Assembly (NCBI GenBank): GCA_947259915.1
Contig: CAMYOC010000040.1
Coordinates: 27,072-91,071, forward strand
Length of the DNA stretch: 64,000 nucleotides
Direction: 5' to 3'
DNA from: an uncultured Gammaproteobacteria bacterium
GTDB lineage: Bacteria; Pseudomonadota; Gammaproteobacteria; Steroidobacterales; XN24
Both the position numbers and the translations under genes were made by a program. The first letter of the stretch is position 1. Each line of letters opens with the position of its first letter. A model generated the notes under the pieces. The model was not told where the DNA came from, ran no database searches, and saw only the letters and a program-made list of their open reading frames with translations. Shown here piece by piece: positions 55,877 through 64,000 of this stretch.

Positions 55877-57226
55877 ATGCAGATCAGGTTGAAACGGGGC
55901 CTCGATCTTCCGCTCGAAGGCGGGCCGGAACAGGTCATCCATGACGCCCCGAGCGTGCCTCGCGTCGCGGTGATGGGCCGCTCCTTTGTCGGTCTGAAAC
56001 CCGCCATGCTCGTGGAGGAGGGCGATCGCGTCCGCCTCGGCCAACCCTTGTTCTCCGACAAGAACAACCCCCGAGTCTCGATCGTGGCGCCAGGCGGCGG
56101 CACGATTAAGGCAATCCATCGAGGCGCGCGCCGCGTGCTGCAGTCGATCATCATCGATCTGGACGAGCATGAGGAGAGCCGCGAGTTCAAAATCTGGCCG
56201 CAAGAGCGGCTGGCGTCTCTGGCGCGAGAGGAGGTCATCGAGCAGCTGCTGGATGCCGGTCTGTGGACTGCGTTACGCATGCGACCCTACAGCAAGATCG
56301 CGGACCCGGACACGACCCCGTCGGCGATCTTTGTCAACGCGATGGATACCAATCCACTCGCGGCCAATCCCGAAGTCGTGATCGCGGACGCGCATCAGGA
56401 TTTTCTCGATGGTCTCGATGTGGTCTCGCGCCTGCCCGCAGGGCCGGTGTATGTCTGTTGCGCGCCGGACGCCAACGTGCCGGTACCGGAGCGGGACGGC
56501 TTTAGCCGGACCGAGTTTGCCGGCCCTCATCCGGCCGGGCTGGTCGGCACCCATATCCATTTCCTGCATCCGGTCGGCGCTCGCCGCCACGTCTGGCATC
56601 TCAATTATCAGGATGTGACCGCGATCGGCCGCCTGTTCACCAGCGGCCGGCTGAATACCGAGCGCGTCATTGCCCTGGCCGGCCCGCCGGTGCTCAAGCC
56701 GCGCCTGCTGCGCACGCGCATGGGCGCCCACGTCGGCACATTGCTCGATGGTGAACTGGAAGACGTGATCGTCCGGCCCTTGTCCGGATCTGTCCTATCG
56801 GGTTATCGGGCCTCCGGCTGGGCCGGTTATCTGGGCCGCTACCATCTGCAGATCTCGGTGATCAAGGAAGCCCAGGGACGCGAATTCCTTGGCTGGATCC
56901 GGCCCGGTCCGGAGAAGTTCTCGGTGACCAACGTGTTTATCTCCAGCCTGTGGCGTGGCCGCAAAATGGATCTGAACACATCGCAGAACGGCAGCCCGCG
57001 CGCGATGGTGCCAATCGGATCGTACGAGCGGGTGATGCCGCTGGATATCCTGCCGACCCAGCTGCTGCGTGCCATCCTCGTGCGTGATACCGACAGCGCG
57101 CAAAAGCTAGGCGCGCTGGAGCTGGACGAAGAAGATCTGGCGCTGTGCACCTTCGTGTGCCCAGGCAAACATGATTTTGGTCCGTTGTTGCGCGAGAGCC
57201 TGGACCAGATCGAGAAGGAAGGCTGA
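55877..57226 (+). CDS. nqrA: Na+-translocating NADH:quinone reductase subunit A
   Basis: 449 aa from ATG 55877, where the family N-terminus [15 protein letters not shown] begins (AAGGA 11 nt upstream). Cytoplasmic quinone-site subunit; [23 protein letters not shown] and GIVREVHRGARR-like block ([15 protein letters not shown]) are typical. First gene of nqrABCDEF; its stop overlaps the nqrB start. Confidence 0.95.
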   Translation: MQIRLKRGLDLPLEGGPEQVIHDAPSVPRVAVMGRSFVGLKPAMLVEEGDRVRLGQPLFSDKNNPRVSIVAPGGGTIKAIHRGARRVLQSIIIDLDEHEESREFKIWPQERLASLAREEVIEQLLDAGLWTALRMRPYSKIADPDTTPSAIFVNAMDTNPLAANPEVVIADAHQDFLDGLDVVSRLPAGPVYVCCAPDANVPVPERDGFSRTEFAGPHPAGLVGTHIHFLHPVGARRHVWHLNYQDVTAIGRLFTSGRLNTERVIALAGPPVLKPRLLRTRMGAHVGTLLDGELEDVIVRPLSGSVLSGYRASGWAGYLGRYHLQISVIKEAQGREFLGWIRPGPEKFSVTNVFISSLWRGRKMDLNTSQNGSPRAMVPIGSYERVMPLDILPTQLLRAILVRDTDSAQKLGALELDEEDLALCTFVCPGKHDFGPLLRESLDQIEKEG

Positions 57227-58434
57227 TGGGTCTGCGCAAAATACTCGACGATCTCGAACCGCTGTTTAGCAAGGGCGGACGCCTGCATCGTTTCGAGGCG
57301 CTCTACGAGATGGTCGACACCATCTTCTATTCGCCCGCGGACCGGACCCGCAGCGCGCCCCATCTGCGTGACGGCATCGACCTCAAACGGGTGATGATCT
57401 ACGTGTTCCTGGCGGCCATGCCGGTCGCCATCATGGGCATGTACAACATCGGTCTGCAGGCGAATACCGCGCTGCAGGCGATGGAGCTGAGCGGGATCGG
57501 CGGCTGGCGTGGTGACATCATCGAGATGCTCGGCATCGGCTATGACCCCGACAGCATCGGCGCCTGTTTCTGGCAGGGTTTCCTCTACTTCTTTCCGGCC
57601 TATGTGGTGACCATGGTAGTCGGCGGATTCTGGGAAGTGCTGTTCGCCATCATCCGCAACCACGAAGTCAACGAAGGATTCTTCGTCACCTCCCTGCTCT
57701 ACGTTCTGGTATTGCCGCCGACGGTGCCCTTGTGGCAGGTGGGGATGGGTATCAGTTTCGGCGTCGTGATCGGCAAGGAGGTTTTCGGCGGCACCGGCAA
57801 GAATTTCCTCAACCCCGCCTTGGTCGGTCGTGCCTTTTTGTTTTTCGCCTACCCGGCGCAAAATTCCGGCGATGCGGTGTGGACCGCGGTCGACGGGTTT
57901 AGCGGCGCCACGCCGTTGGCGCTGGCCTACGAGGGCGGTGTCGACGCGATCATGGCCGCCGGCGTGAGCTGGAACGATGCCTTCTACGGCCTGATCCAGG
58001 GCACGATCGGCGCCGAGTCGACGATCGCCTGTCTGATCGGCGCCTTCTTTCTGCTCTACACCCGTATCGCCTCGTGGCGGATCATGCTCGGCTGCGTGAT
58101 TGGCCTGGCGGCGATGAGCCTGCTGTTCAACACCATCGGCAGCGACACCAATCCGATGTTCGCATTGCCGTGGCACTGGCATTTCGTGCTTGGCGGCTTC
58201 GCTTTCGGTGCCATCTACATGGCCACGGATCCGGTGTCGGCCTGCATGACCTCGACCGGCAAGCTCTACTATGGCGCGTTGATCGGGGTGATGTGCGCAT
58301 TGATCCGGGTGGTCAACCCGGCTTATCCCGAGGGCATGATGCTGGCTATCCTGTTTGGCAACGTGCTGGCTCCGCTGATCGATTATTTTGTCGTCCAGGC
58401 CAACATCCGCAGGAGGCAGAAGCGTCATGCCTGA
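57226..58434 (+). CDS. nqrB: Na+-NQR subunit B
   Basis: 402 aa membrane protein with about ten helices. The covalent-FMN motif SGAT is at [11 protein letters not shown] (T229). With NqrD/E it forms the sodium path. Confidence 0.96.
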   Translation: MGLRKILDDLEPLFSKGGRLHRFEALYEMVDTIFYSPADRTRSAPHLRDGIDLKRVMIYVFLAAMPVAIMGMYNIGLQANTALQAMELSGIGGWRGDIIEMLGIGYDPDSIGACFWQGFLYFFPAYVVTMVVGGFWEVLFAIIRNHEVNEGFFVTSLLYVLVLPPTVPLWQVGMGISFGVVIGKEVFGGTGKNFLNPALVGRAFLFFAYPAQNSGDAVWTAVDGFSGATPLALAYEGGVDAIMAAGVSWNDAFYGLIQGTIGAESTIACLIGAFFLLYTRIASWRIMLGCVIGLAAMSLLFNTIGSDTNPMFALPWHWHFVLGGFAFGAIYMATDPVSACMTSTGKLYYGALIGVMCALIRVVNPAYPEGMMLAILFGNVLAPLIDYFVVQANIRRRQKRHA

Positions 58435-59242
58435 TGCAGGGTCCAACAAAGGCTGGTTCGCCAGCCTGCCCAACGACAGTGTGCTCAAGACGGTGATTGT
58501 CGCCACCGTGTTGTGTCTGATCTGCTCGGTGGTCGTCTCGGCCACCGCGGTGGGGCTGCGGCCGCTGCAACAGCGCAACGCGATCCTGGCGATGAAACAG
58601 GAGATCCTGCGCGTGGCCGGCCTGGACGATCCGTCGCGGACCGTGGAAGAGTCCTTCTCCCGGATCGAGACCCGGATCATCGATCTGTCTACCGGACAGA
58701 TCGCCGCGGACATCGATCCCGAGACTTTCGATTTCCAGAAGGCCAGCCGCGACCCCGAAACCAGCGAGGCGATACCCGCCCGCCAGGACATCGCCGGCCT
58801 CAGCCGGCGGCCACTTTATGCGCCGGTCTATGTGGTCCAGGGTGACGCCGGGCCGGGCATGATCATCCTGCCGGTGAGCGGCTATGGCTTGTGGTCGACG
58901 ATGTACGGTTTTCTGGCCCTGGAGACGGATGGCACCACTGTGGCGGGTATCACGTTTTATCAGGATGCCGAGACGCCGGGACTCGGCGCGGAGATCAACA
59001 ACCCGCGTTGGCAGCGCGTCTGGGAGGGCAAGAAGGTCTATGGCCCCGACGGGCAGGTCGCGCTACGCGTGGTCAAAGGCACGGTCAATCCGCGCGCTGC
59101 AGATGCCGAGTACCAGGTCGACGGCTTGTCCGGCGCCACGCTGACCGCAAACGGCGTAAGCCATATGGTCGATTTCTGGATGGGCGCGCAGGGGTTCGGG
59201 CCGTTCCTGCAGCGCGTGCGCGATGAAGGGGGTGTGACATGA
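58427..59242 (+). CDS. nqrC: Na+-NQR subunit C
   Basis: 271 aa from ATG 58427 (AGGAGG 10 nt upstream; overlaps the nqrB end by 8 nt). One N-terminal helix and a periplasmic FMN domain; covalent-FMN Thr T238 in LSGATLTA. Needs ApbE flavin transferase, which is not in this window. Confidence 0.96.
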   Translation: MPDAGSNKGWFASLPNDSVLKTVIVATVLCLICSVVVSATAVGLRPLQQRNAILAMKQEILRVAGLDDPSRTVEESFSRIETRIIDLSTGQIAADIDPETFDFQKASRDPETSEAIPARQDIAGLSRRPLYAPVYVVQGDAGPGMIILPVSGYGLWSTMYGFLALETDGTTVAGITFYQDAETPGLGAEINNPRWQRVWEGKKVYGPDGQVALRVVKGTVNPRAADAEYQVDGLSGATLTANGVSHMVDFWMGAQGFGPFLQRVRDEGGVT

Positions 59243-59898
59243 GCGACTCAGCAAGAAAGATACTGGTGTCGCCGGTGATCGATAACAATCCCATCACCCT
59301 ACAGGTGCTGGGCATCTGTTCGGCGCTGGCGGTGACCACCCAGCTGGCGCCTTCCGTCGTGATGTGTCTGGCCGTGATCGTCGTGCTGGCGGTCGCCAAC
59401 GTATCGGTGAGCCTGATCCGCAATCACATGCCCAGCAGTATCCGCATCATCATCCAGATGACGATCATCGCCTCGCTGGTGATCCTGGTGGATCAGATCC
59501 TCAAGGCCTATGCCTACGAGATCAGTAAACAGCTGTCCGTGTTTGTCGGCCTGATCATCACCAACTGTATCGTGCTTGGCCGTGCCGAGGCCTTCGCCTC
59601 TTCTAACAAGCCATGGCCGAGCCTTTTGGACGGCATCGGCCACGGCATCGGCTACAGCGTGATCCTGCTCGCGGTGGCCTTTGTCCGTGAGCTGTTCGGC
59701 TCCGGGCGTCTGTTTGGCCATCAGATCCTGCCGCTGGTGACAGACGGGGGCTGGTACAACCCCAATGGTCTGCTGCTGTTGGCGCCAAGCGCGTTTATCC
59801 TGATCGGCCTGATGATCTGGGCCATCCGCGCGTGGAAGCCCGTCCAGGTTGAAAAGCCGGACTACGAGATCCGCGTGCACCGGATCGAGGCGATCTGA
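59239..59898 (+). CDS. nqrD: Na+-NQR subunit D
   Basis: 219 aa, six helices, with the NQR/RNF motif [19 protein letters not shown] that binds an intramembrane iron site. Overlaps nqrC and nqrE. Confidence 0.96.
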   Translation: MSDSARKILVSPVIDNNPITLQVLGICSALAVTTQLAPSVVMCLAVIVVLAVANVSVSLIRNHMPSSIRIIIQMTIIASLVILVDQILKAYAYEISKQLSVFVGLIITNCIVLGRAEAFASSNKPWPSLLDGIGHGIGYSVILLAVAFVRELFGSGRLFGHQILPLVTDGGWYNPNGLLLLAPSAFILIGLMIWAIRAWKPVQVEKPDYEIRVHRIEAI

Positions 59899-60506
59899 TG
59901 GAGAACTACCTCAGCCTGCTGGTCCGCTCGATCTTTATCGAGAATCTGGCGCTGTCGTTCTTCCTCGGCATGTGCACCTTCCTCGCCGTGTCGAAGCAGG
60001 TGGAGACGGCGCTGGGTCTGGGTCTGGCGGTCGTGGTCGTGCAGACGATCACCGTGCCCACCAATTATCTGATCTACACCCTGGTACTGCAGGAAGGCGC
60101 GTTGAGCTGGGCCGGGCTGGAAGAGGTGGATCTCAGCTTCCTCGGCCTGATCACCTATATCGGCGTGATCGCGGCCATGGTGCAGATCCTGGAGATGGCG
60201 CTGGACAAGTATTTCCCCGCGCTCTACCACGCGCTGGGTATCTTCCTGCCGCTGATCACGGTCAATTGCGCGATCCTCGGCGGCTCGCTGTTTATGGTCG
60301 AGCGCAACTACGATTTCGGCGAGAGCGTCGTCTACGGTCTCGGCAGCGGTCTGGGCTGGGCGCTCGCCATCGTCGCGCTGGCCGGCGTGCGCGAGAAACT
60401 CAAATACAGCGATGTGCCTGACGGTCTGCAGGGACTCGGTATCACCTTTATCATCGTCGGGCTGATGTCGCTTGCGTTCATGTCTTTTTCCGGGATCCAG
60501 CTCTAA
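59898..60506 (+). CDS. nqrE: Na+-NQR subunit E
   Basis: 202 aa, six helices, pseudo-symmetric partner of NqrD, with [20 protein letters not shown] matching the partner's Cys-containing motif. Confidence 0.96.
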   Translation: MENYLSLLVRSIFIENLALSFFLGMCTFLAVSKQVETALGLGLAVVVVQTITVPTNYLIYTLVLQEGALSWAGLEEVDLSFLGLITYIGVIAAMVQILEMALDKYFPALYHALGIFLPLITVNCAILGGSLFMVERNYDFGESVVYGLGSGLGWALAIVALAGVREKLKYSDVPDGLQGLGITFIIVGLMSLAFMSFSGIQL

Positions 60507-60538
60507 ACGCTGGCGGTCGGGGCGAAAGGAAACGATCA

Positions 60539-61759
60539 ATGGAGACTGTGGTTCTCGGAGTCGTGATGTTCACCGCCATCGTGTTGGCGATGGTCACCAT
60601 CATCCTCCTCGCCCGATCAAGACTGGTCCCGACCGGCACCGTCAGGATCGAGATCAACGAGGAACGCGTGATCGAGACCCCGGTCGGCGGCAAGCTGCTG
60701 GGAGCCCTGGCTGAGGCCAAGCTGTTTGTGGCTTCGGCCTGCGGCGGTGGTGGCACCTGTGGCCAGTGCCGGGTGCGCATCCTCGAAGGCGGCGGCACGA
60801 TCCTGCCCACCGAGACCAGTTTTGTCACCAAGCGCGAAGCGGCACACGGCGATCGCCTGTCTTGCCAGGTGGCAGTAAAACAGGACATGAAGATCGAGGT
60901 GCCCCGCGAGGTGTTCGGGGTGCAGCGTATGGAGTGCACGGTGCGCTCGAATCGCTGCGTCGCCACCTTTATCAAGGAACTGGTACTGGAGTTACCGCAA
61001 GGCGTTGACCTGAATTTCCGTGCCGGTGGCTACATCCAAATCGAGTGTCCGCCCTACAAGAAGAGTTACGCGGATTTCGATATCCCGCCGCAGTTCCGCG
61101 ACGACTGGGAACGCTTCGATCTGTTCCGTTACACCGCCAGCTGCGACGAGACGGTGACCCGGGCCTACTCGATGGCCAACTACCCGGAGGAGAAGGGCCT
61201 GGTGATGCTCAACGTGCGTATCGCGACGCCGCCGCCGAATGCGCCCAACGCGCCGCCCGGGATCATGTCGTCCTTTATCTATGGCCTGCAACCCGGTGAC
61301 AAAGTCTGGGTCTCAGGCCCTTACGGCGAGTTCTTTGCCAAGGATACCGATGCGGAGATGGTGTTTATCGGCGGTGGTGCCGGTATGGCGCCGATGCGCG
61401 CGCACATCTTCGACCAGCTCAAACGCCTGCACAGCAAGCGCAAGATGAGTTTCTGGTATGGCGCGCGCAGCAAACGCGAGATGTTCTATACGGAAGATTT
61501 CGATCGCCTGGCCGCGGCCAACGACAACTTCGTCTGGCATATCGCTCTCTCTGATCCTCTCCCGGAAGACCAGTGGGATGGCTATACCGGGTTTATCCAC
61601 GAGGTTCTTTACGAGAATTATCTCAAGGACCATAAGGCCCCGGAAGACTGTGAATACTATATCTGCGGGCCGCCGATGATGACCAAGGCAGTGCTGGAGA
61701 TGTTGGCCAATCTCGGCGTAGAGCACGATAACATCCTGCTCGACGATTTTGGCGGTTAG
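60539..61759 (+). CDS. nqrF: Na+-NQR subunit F
   Basis: 406 aa. N-terminal helix, a 2Fe-2S ferredoxin domain ([14 protein letters not shown] ... LSCQV), an FAD domain ([11 protein letters not shown]) and an NADH domain ([13 protein letters not shown]). Entry point of electrons from NADH. Confidence 0.97.
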   Translation: METVVLGVVMFTAIVLAMVTIILLARSRLVPTGTVRIEINEERVIETPVGGKLLGALAEAKLFVASACGGGGTCGQCRVRILEGGGTILPTETSFVTKREAAHGDRLSCQVAVKQDMKIEVPREVFGVQRMECTVRSNRCVATFIKELVLELPQGVDLNFRAGGYIQIECPPYKKSYADFDIPPQFRDDWERFDLFRYTASCDETVTRAYSMANYPEEKGLVMLNVRIATPPPNAPNAPPGIMSSFIYGLQPGDKVWVSGPYGEFFAKDTDAEMVFIGGGAGMAPMRAHIFDQLKRLHSKRKMSFWYGARSKREMFYTEDFDRLAAANDNFVWHIALSDPLPEDQWDGYTGFIHEVLYENYLKDHKAPEDCEYYICGPPMMTKAVLEMLANLGVEHDNILLDDFGG

Positions 61760-61776
61760 CGCAAGGTCTGTATGCA

Positions 61777-62025
61777 ATGACGACCATCGTATTGAGTTTT
61801 GCAATTTTTGCGCTGGCGATCCTCGGGCTGGCCTCGGGCCTGCTGCTGTCCGGGCGACGGATCCAGGGCAGCTGTGGCGGGCTCAATCAGGTTGCCGGCG
61901 TCGATTCTGACTGTGGTGGTGTATGTCAGCGGCCGTGTCCGAAGCGGCAGGCGCGGATAACCCGCACCGGGGGAGTCCCGATCAAGGCGCGTTCAGACGC
62001 CGGGAGACACTGCGATGTCCCATAA
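61777..62025 (+). CDS. nqrM: Na+-NQR maturation protein
   Basis: 82 aa. One helix (LSFAIFALAILGLASGLLLS) and four Cys in SCGGL ... DSDCGGVCQRPC, the NqrM pattern. It helps insert the iron between NqrD and NqrE. Its end overlaps the CBS gene by 11 nt. Confidence 0.88.
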   Translation: MTTIVLSFAIFALAILGLASGLLLSGRRIQGSCGGLNQVAGVDSDCGGVCQRPCPKRQARITRTGGVPIKARSDAGRHCDVP

Positions 62026-62428
62026 AGCACGCGACTACATGAGCAAACGTTTTCTCACTTTTCTGCCGGATACGGATGTGCTGGAAGCGGTGCAGCAGAT
62101 CGTCGACAAACACATGTCCGGCGGGTTTGTGATCGACAAGCTGGGCAACCTGGTGGGGGTCTTGTCCGAGGTCGATGGGCTCAGGGCCGGACTCCATGGC
62201 GCTTACCACGGCAACCGCGGCGAGCGCGTCGCGGACATCATGCACATGGAGATCCGCAGCGTGGATGTGGACGACAGCATCATGCATGTCGCGAAAATGT
62301 TTCTTGAAGGCGGAGAATACTATTATCGCGGGTTCCCGGTGATGAAACACAACCGGGTCGTGGGCCGCATTATCGTCCGCGACGTGCTGAGCGCGCTGCA
62401 GGAGATGAGCCGGGACCACACCGGGTAA
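62015..62428 (+). CDS. CBS-domain pair protein
   Basis: 137 aa with two CBS motifs (MSKRFLTFLPDTDVLEAVQQI ... GGFVIDKLGNLVGVLSEVDGL; IMHMEIRSVDVDDSIMHVAKMF ... FPVMKHNRVVGRIIVRDVLSAL, in pieces). Such stand-alone CBS proteins bind adenine nucleotides and may sense energy state. The overlap with nqrM suggests cotranscription with the sodium pump. Confidence 0.88.
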   Translation: MSHKARDYMSKRFLTFLPDTDVLEAVQQIVDKHMSGGFVIDKLGNLVGVLSEVDGLRAGLHGAYHGNRGERVADIMHMEIRSVDVDDSIMHVAKMFLEGGEYYYRGFPVMKHNRVVGRIIVRDVLSALQEMSRDHTG

Positions 62429-62562
62429 GGTCCGCAGCATCCCGCATGTGGTCGCGCGCGCTGACGGTCAGCCGACGCGAGCGTCATCCAACGTCAGCGC
62501 CAGAATCAGCAAGGCCACGCCAACAAGACTTGAGAACCCTCTGCGGGTCCTGAGAGCGCGGC

Positions 62563-64000
62563 CTATTTAACCCGGCGCGCTACGGTTTTGCGTTGTTTGG
62601 CGCGGACCTTCTTGCCCAGCTGCCTGGCTTGTTTGAGCCGCCGTTCAGCCAGCTGGATCAGCTTTTGTTGTGAACTGGCCTGCTGGCCTTTGGTTTTTGG
62701 CTTGCGCTGGACATATTGGCCGTCGGGCTGCATGTCCCAGGCGCAGCGCTGATCGGCGAGCTGAACCTCGAGGATCTCGCGCAGCAACTCACGCAGCGCC
62801 GGCGCTTCCACCGGAGTAACAATCTCCACCCGGCTCTCCAGATTGCGTTTCATCAGGTCCGCCGAGCCGATGAAATACTCTTCGTCGCCACCGTTGCGGA
62901 AATAGAAAATCCTCGTGTGCTCGAGAAATGGCCCGACGATGCTGATCACGCTGATGTTGTCCGAAAGACCCGGGATGCCCGGTCGCAGACGACAGGTGTC
63001 GCGGATGATCAGGTCGATCCGGACACCCGCCTGCGAGGCCCGGTAGAGCGCCCGGGTGATGTCGGTGTCCTCGAGTGCATTCACCTTGAACTGGATGTGC
63101 CCCGGGTTCTCGGGTGAGTGCAGGGCGATCTCTCGCTCGATCCTCGCCAACAGTCCCTTCTTCAGATGCTTCGGCGCCGGCAGCAGCTTCTGATAATCGC
63201 GATTCGGTACGAAACCTGTGGTCAAGAAATTGAATAATTCGGTCAGATCGTCGCCGATCACCGGATCGCAGGTGAGCATGCCGAGGTCGCTATAGATCCT
63301 GGCAGTGCCGGAGTGGTAATTGCCAGTGCCCAGATGCGCGTAGCGGCGCAAGCCGTCGTAATCCTGACGCAGGACAAACACGACTTTGCTGTGGGTCTTG
63401 AGCCCGACCACGCCATAGGAGACATGGATACCATTCTGCTCCATGCGGTTGGCCCAGCGGATATTCGCCGACTCATCGAATCGCGCCTTGAGCTCGACCG
63501 CCACCGCCACCTGTTTGCCGTTGTGCGCAGCATCCAGCAGGTAGTCGACGATGCGTGACTTCTCCGCGGTCCGGTACAGCGTCATCTTGATCGCCAGCAC
63601 CTTCGGATCCTGACTCGCCTCGCGTACGAATCGCTCTACCGAAGTGGCAAAGGATTCATAGGGATGCTGCAGCAGGACGGCTCCTTCATTACGGATAAAA
63701 TGGAACAGATTCGGCGCCCCCACGATCCTGGCGTTGTCCACCGGATGATGCGGCGGATCGCGGAGTTCCGGACGATCGATGGAGGCGATCTGGAACAGAT
63801 CGCGTTTCTGCATAAGGCCTTCGACTTCGAACACGTCCTCGTCCTCGTTGAGGCCGAGCTCTGCCGCCAGCATGCCACGATGGATCTTGGGCATGCCCGG
63901 CGAAACCTCCAGCCGCACCACCGGGGCGAACTTGCGATCGCGCAGCTCCGACTCGATCAGTTCCAGCAGGTCATTGGCCTGTTCTTCCGAACGCTCGGTG
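62563..64000 (-). CDS. ppk: polyphosphate kinase 1 (N-terminus cut by window end)
   Basis: The frame is open to base 64000 and the residues before the first internal Met belong to the protein (ERSEEQANDLLELIESE). Visible are the HPYESFATSVERFVREAS block, IKMTLYRTAEKSRIVDYLL, the autophosphorylated His in GLKTHSKVVFVLR, AHLGTGNYH, and the second catalytic His in FLEHTRIFYFRNGG. It makes inorganic polyphosphate from ATP. A basic Lys/Arg-rich C-terminal tail (about 40 residues) is longer than in E. coli. Confidence 0.95.
   Translation of the reverse strand, partial: TERSEEQANDLLELIESELRDRKFAPVVRLEVSPGMPKIHRGMLAAELGLNEDEDVFEVEGLMQKRDLFQIASIDRPELRDPPHHPVDNARIVGAPNLFHFIRNEGAVLLQHPYESFATSVERFVREASQDPKVLAIKMTLYRTAEKSRIVDYLLDAAHNGKQVAVAVELKARFDESANIRWANRMEQNGIHVSYGVVGLKTHSKVVFVLRQDYDGLRRYAHLGTGNYHSGTARIYSDLGMLTCDPVIGDDLTELFNFLTTGFVPNRDYQKLLPAPKHLKKGLLARIEREIALHSPENPGHIQFKVNALEDTDITRALYRASQAGVRIDLIIRDTCRLRPGIPGLSDNISVISIVGPFLEHTRIFYFRNGGDEEYFIGSADLMKRNLESRVEIVTPVEAPALRELLREILEVQLADQRCAWDMQPDGQYVQRKPKTKGQQASSQQKLIQLAERRLKQARQLGKKVRAKQRKTVARRVK

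Overview
The window looks like chromosomal DNA of a GC-rich gammaproteobacterium. The evidence is the tol-pal order ybgC-tolQRAB-pal-cpoB followed by queE/queC, ruvCAB after yebC, a RelA with a pseudo-HD domain, sucAB-lpd, and an nqrABCDEF-nqrM sodium pump. PEP-CTERM proteins suggest an environmental, polysaccharide-producing bacterium. Genus and order cannot be named from the sequence alone.

Layout. (1) 1-18.2 kb is an accessory signalling and protease locus. It runs: histidine kinase (partial), response regulator with a decayed GGDEF and an intact EAL domain, three exported subtilases whose C-termini are in-phase hexapeptide repeats of type G(Y/F)(I/V)WTD, a two-propeller transmembrane diguanylate cyclase lying between the first and second subtilase, a sigma-54 activator without receiver domain, an Hpt protein and a REC-PAS-GGDEF-EAL protein. 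GTGA-N6-TCAC palindromes (CRP/FNR-superfamily-like) lie at 3961 and 18023, with a weaker one at 13856. (2) 18.2-22.3 kb holds a diheme cytochrome c, a beta-CASP nuclease, dodecin, a DUF6165 protein and a family 9 glycosyltransferase. (3) 22.5-41.5 kb is housekeeping: sucA-sucB-lpd, relA, a YfaZ-like porin, yebC-ruvCAB, the tol-pal operon, queE-queC and a class II glutamine amidotransferase. (4) 41.6-48.1 kb is a compositionally different island. It starts at an intact tRNA-Lys(UUU) gene and ends at a tRNA 3'-end fragment. It carries three intact PEP-CTERM genes and two decayed tails, a GDSL/SGNH-type protein, and a broken gene of unknown family with several C-terminal remnants. Four sigma-54 -24/-12 boxes occur here, each preceded 64-66 nt upstream by one conserved element. 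(5) 48.2-55.7 kb holds a CadD-like transporter, an S9 oligopeptidase lipoprotein, an S46 dipeptidyl-peptidase, an exported MBL-fold hydrolase and a crotonase. (6) 55.9-64 kb holds nqrABCDEF-nqrM, a CBS-domain protein and polyphosphate kinase (cut by the window end).

How the parts may work together. In region 1 a surface or periplasmic protease set is genetically tied to c-di-GMP synthesis and breakdown; that the propeller cyclase responds to protease products is inference. In region 4 repeated cassettes (upstream element, sigma-54 box, PEP-CTERM gene, terminator) look like a duplicated and partly decayed regulon unit.
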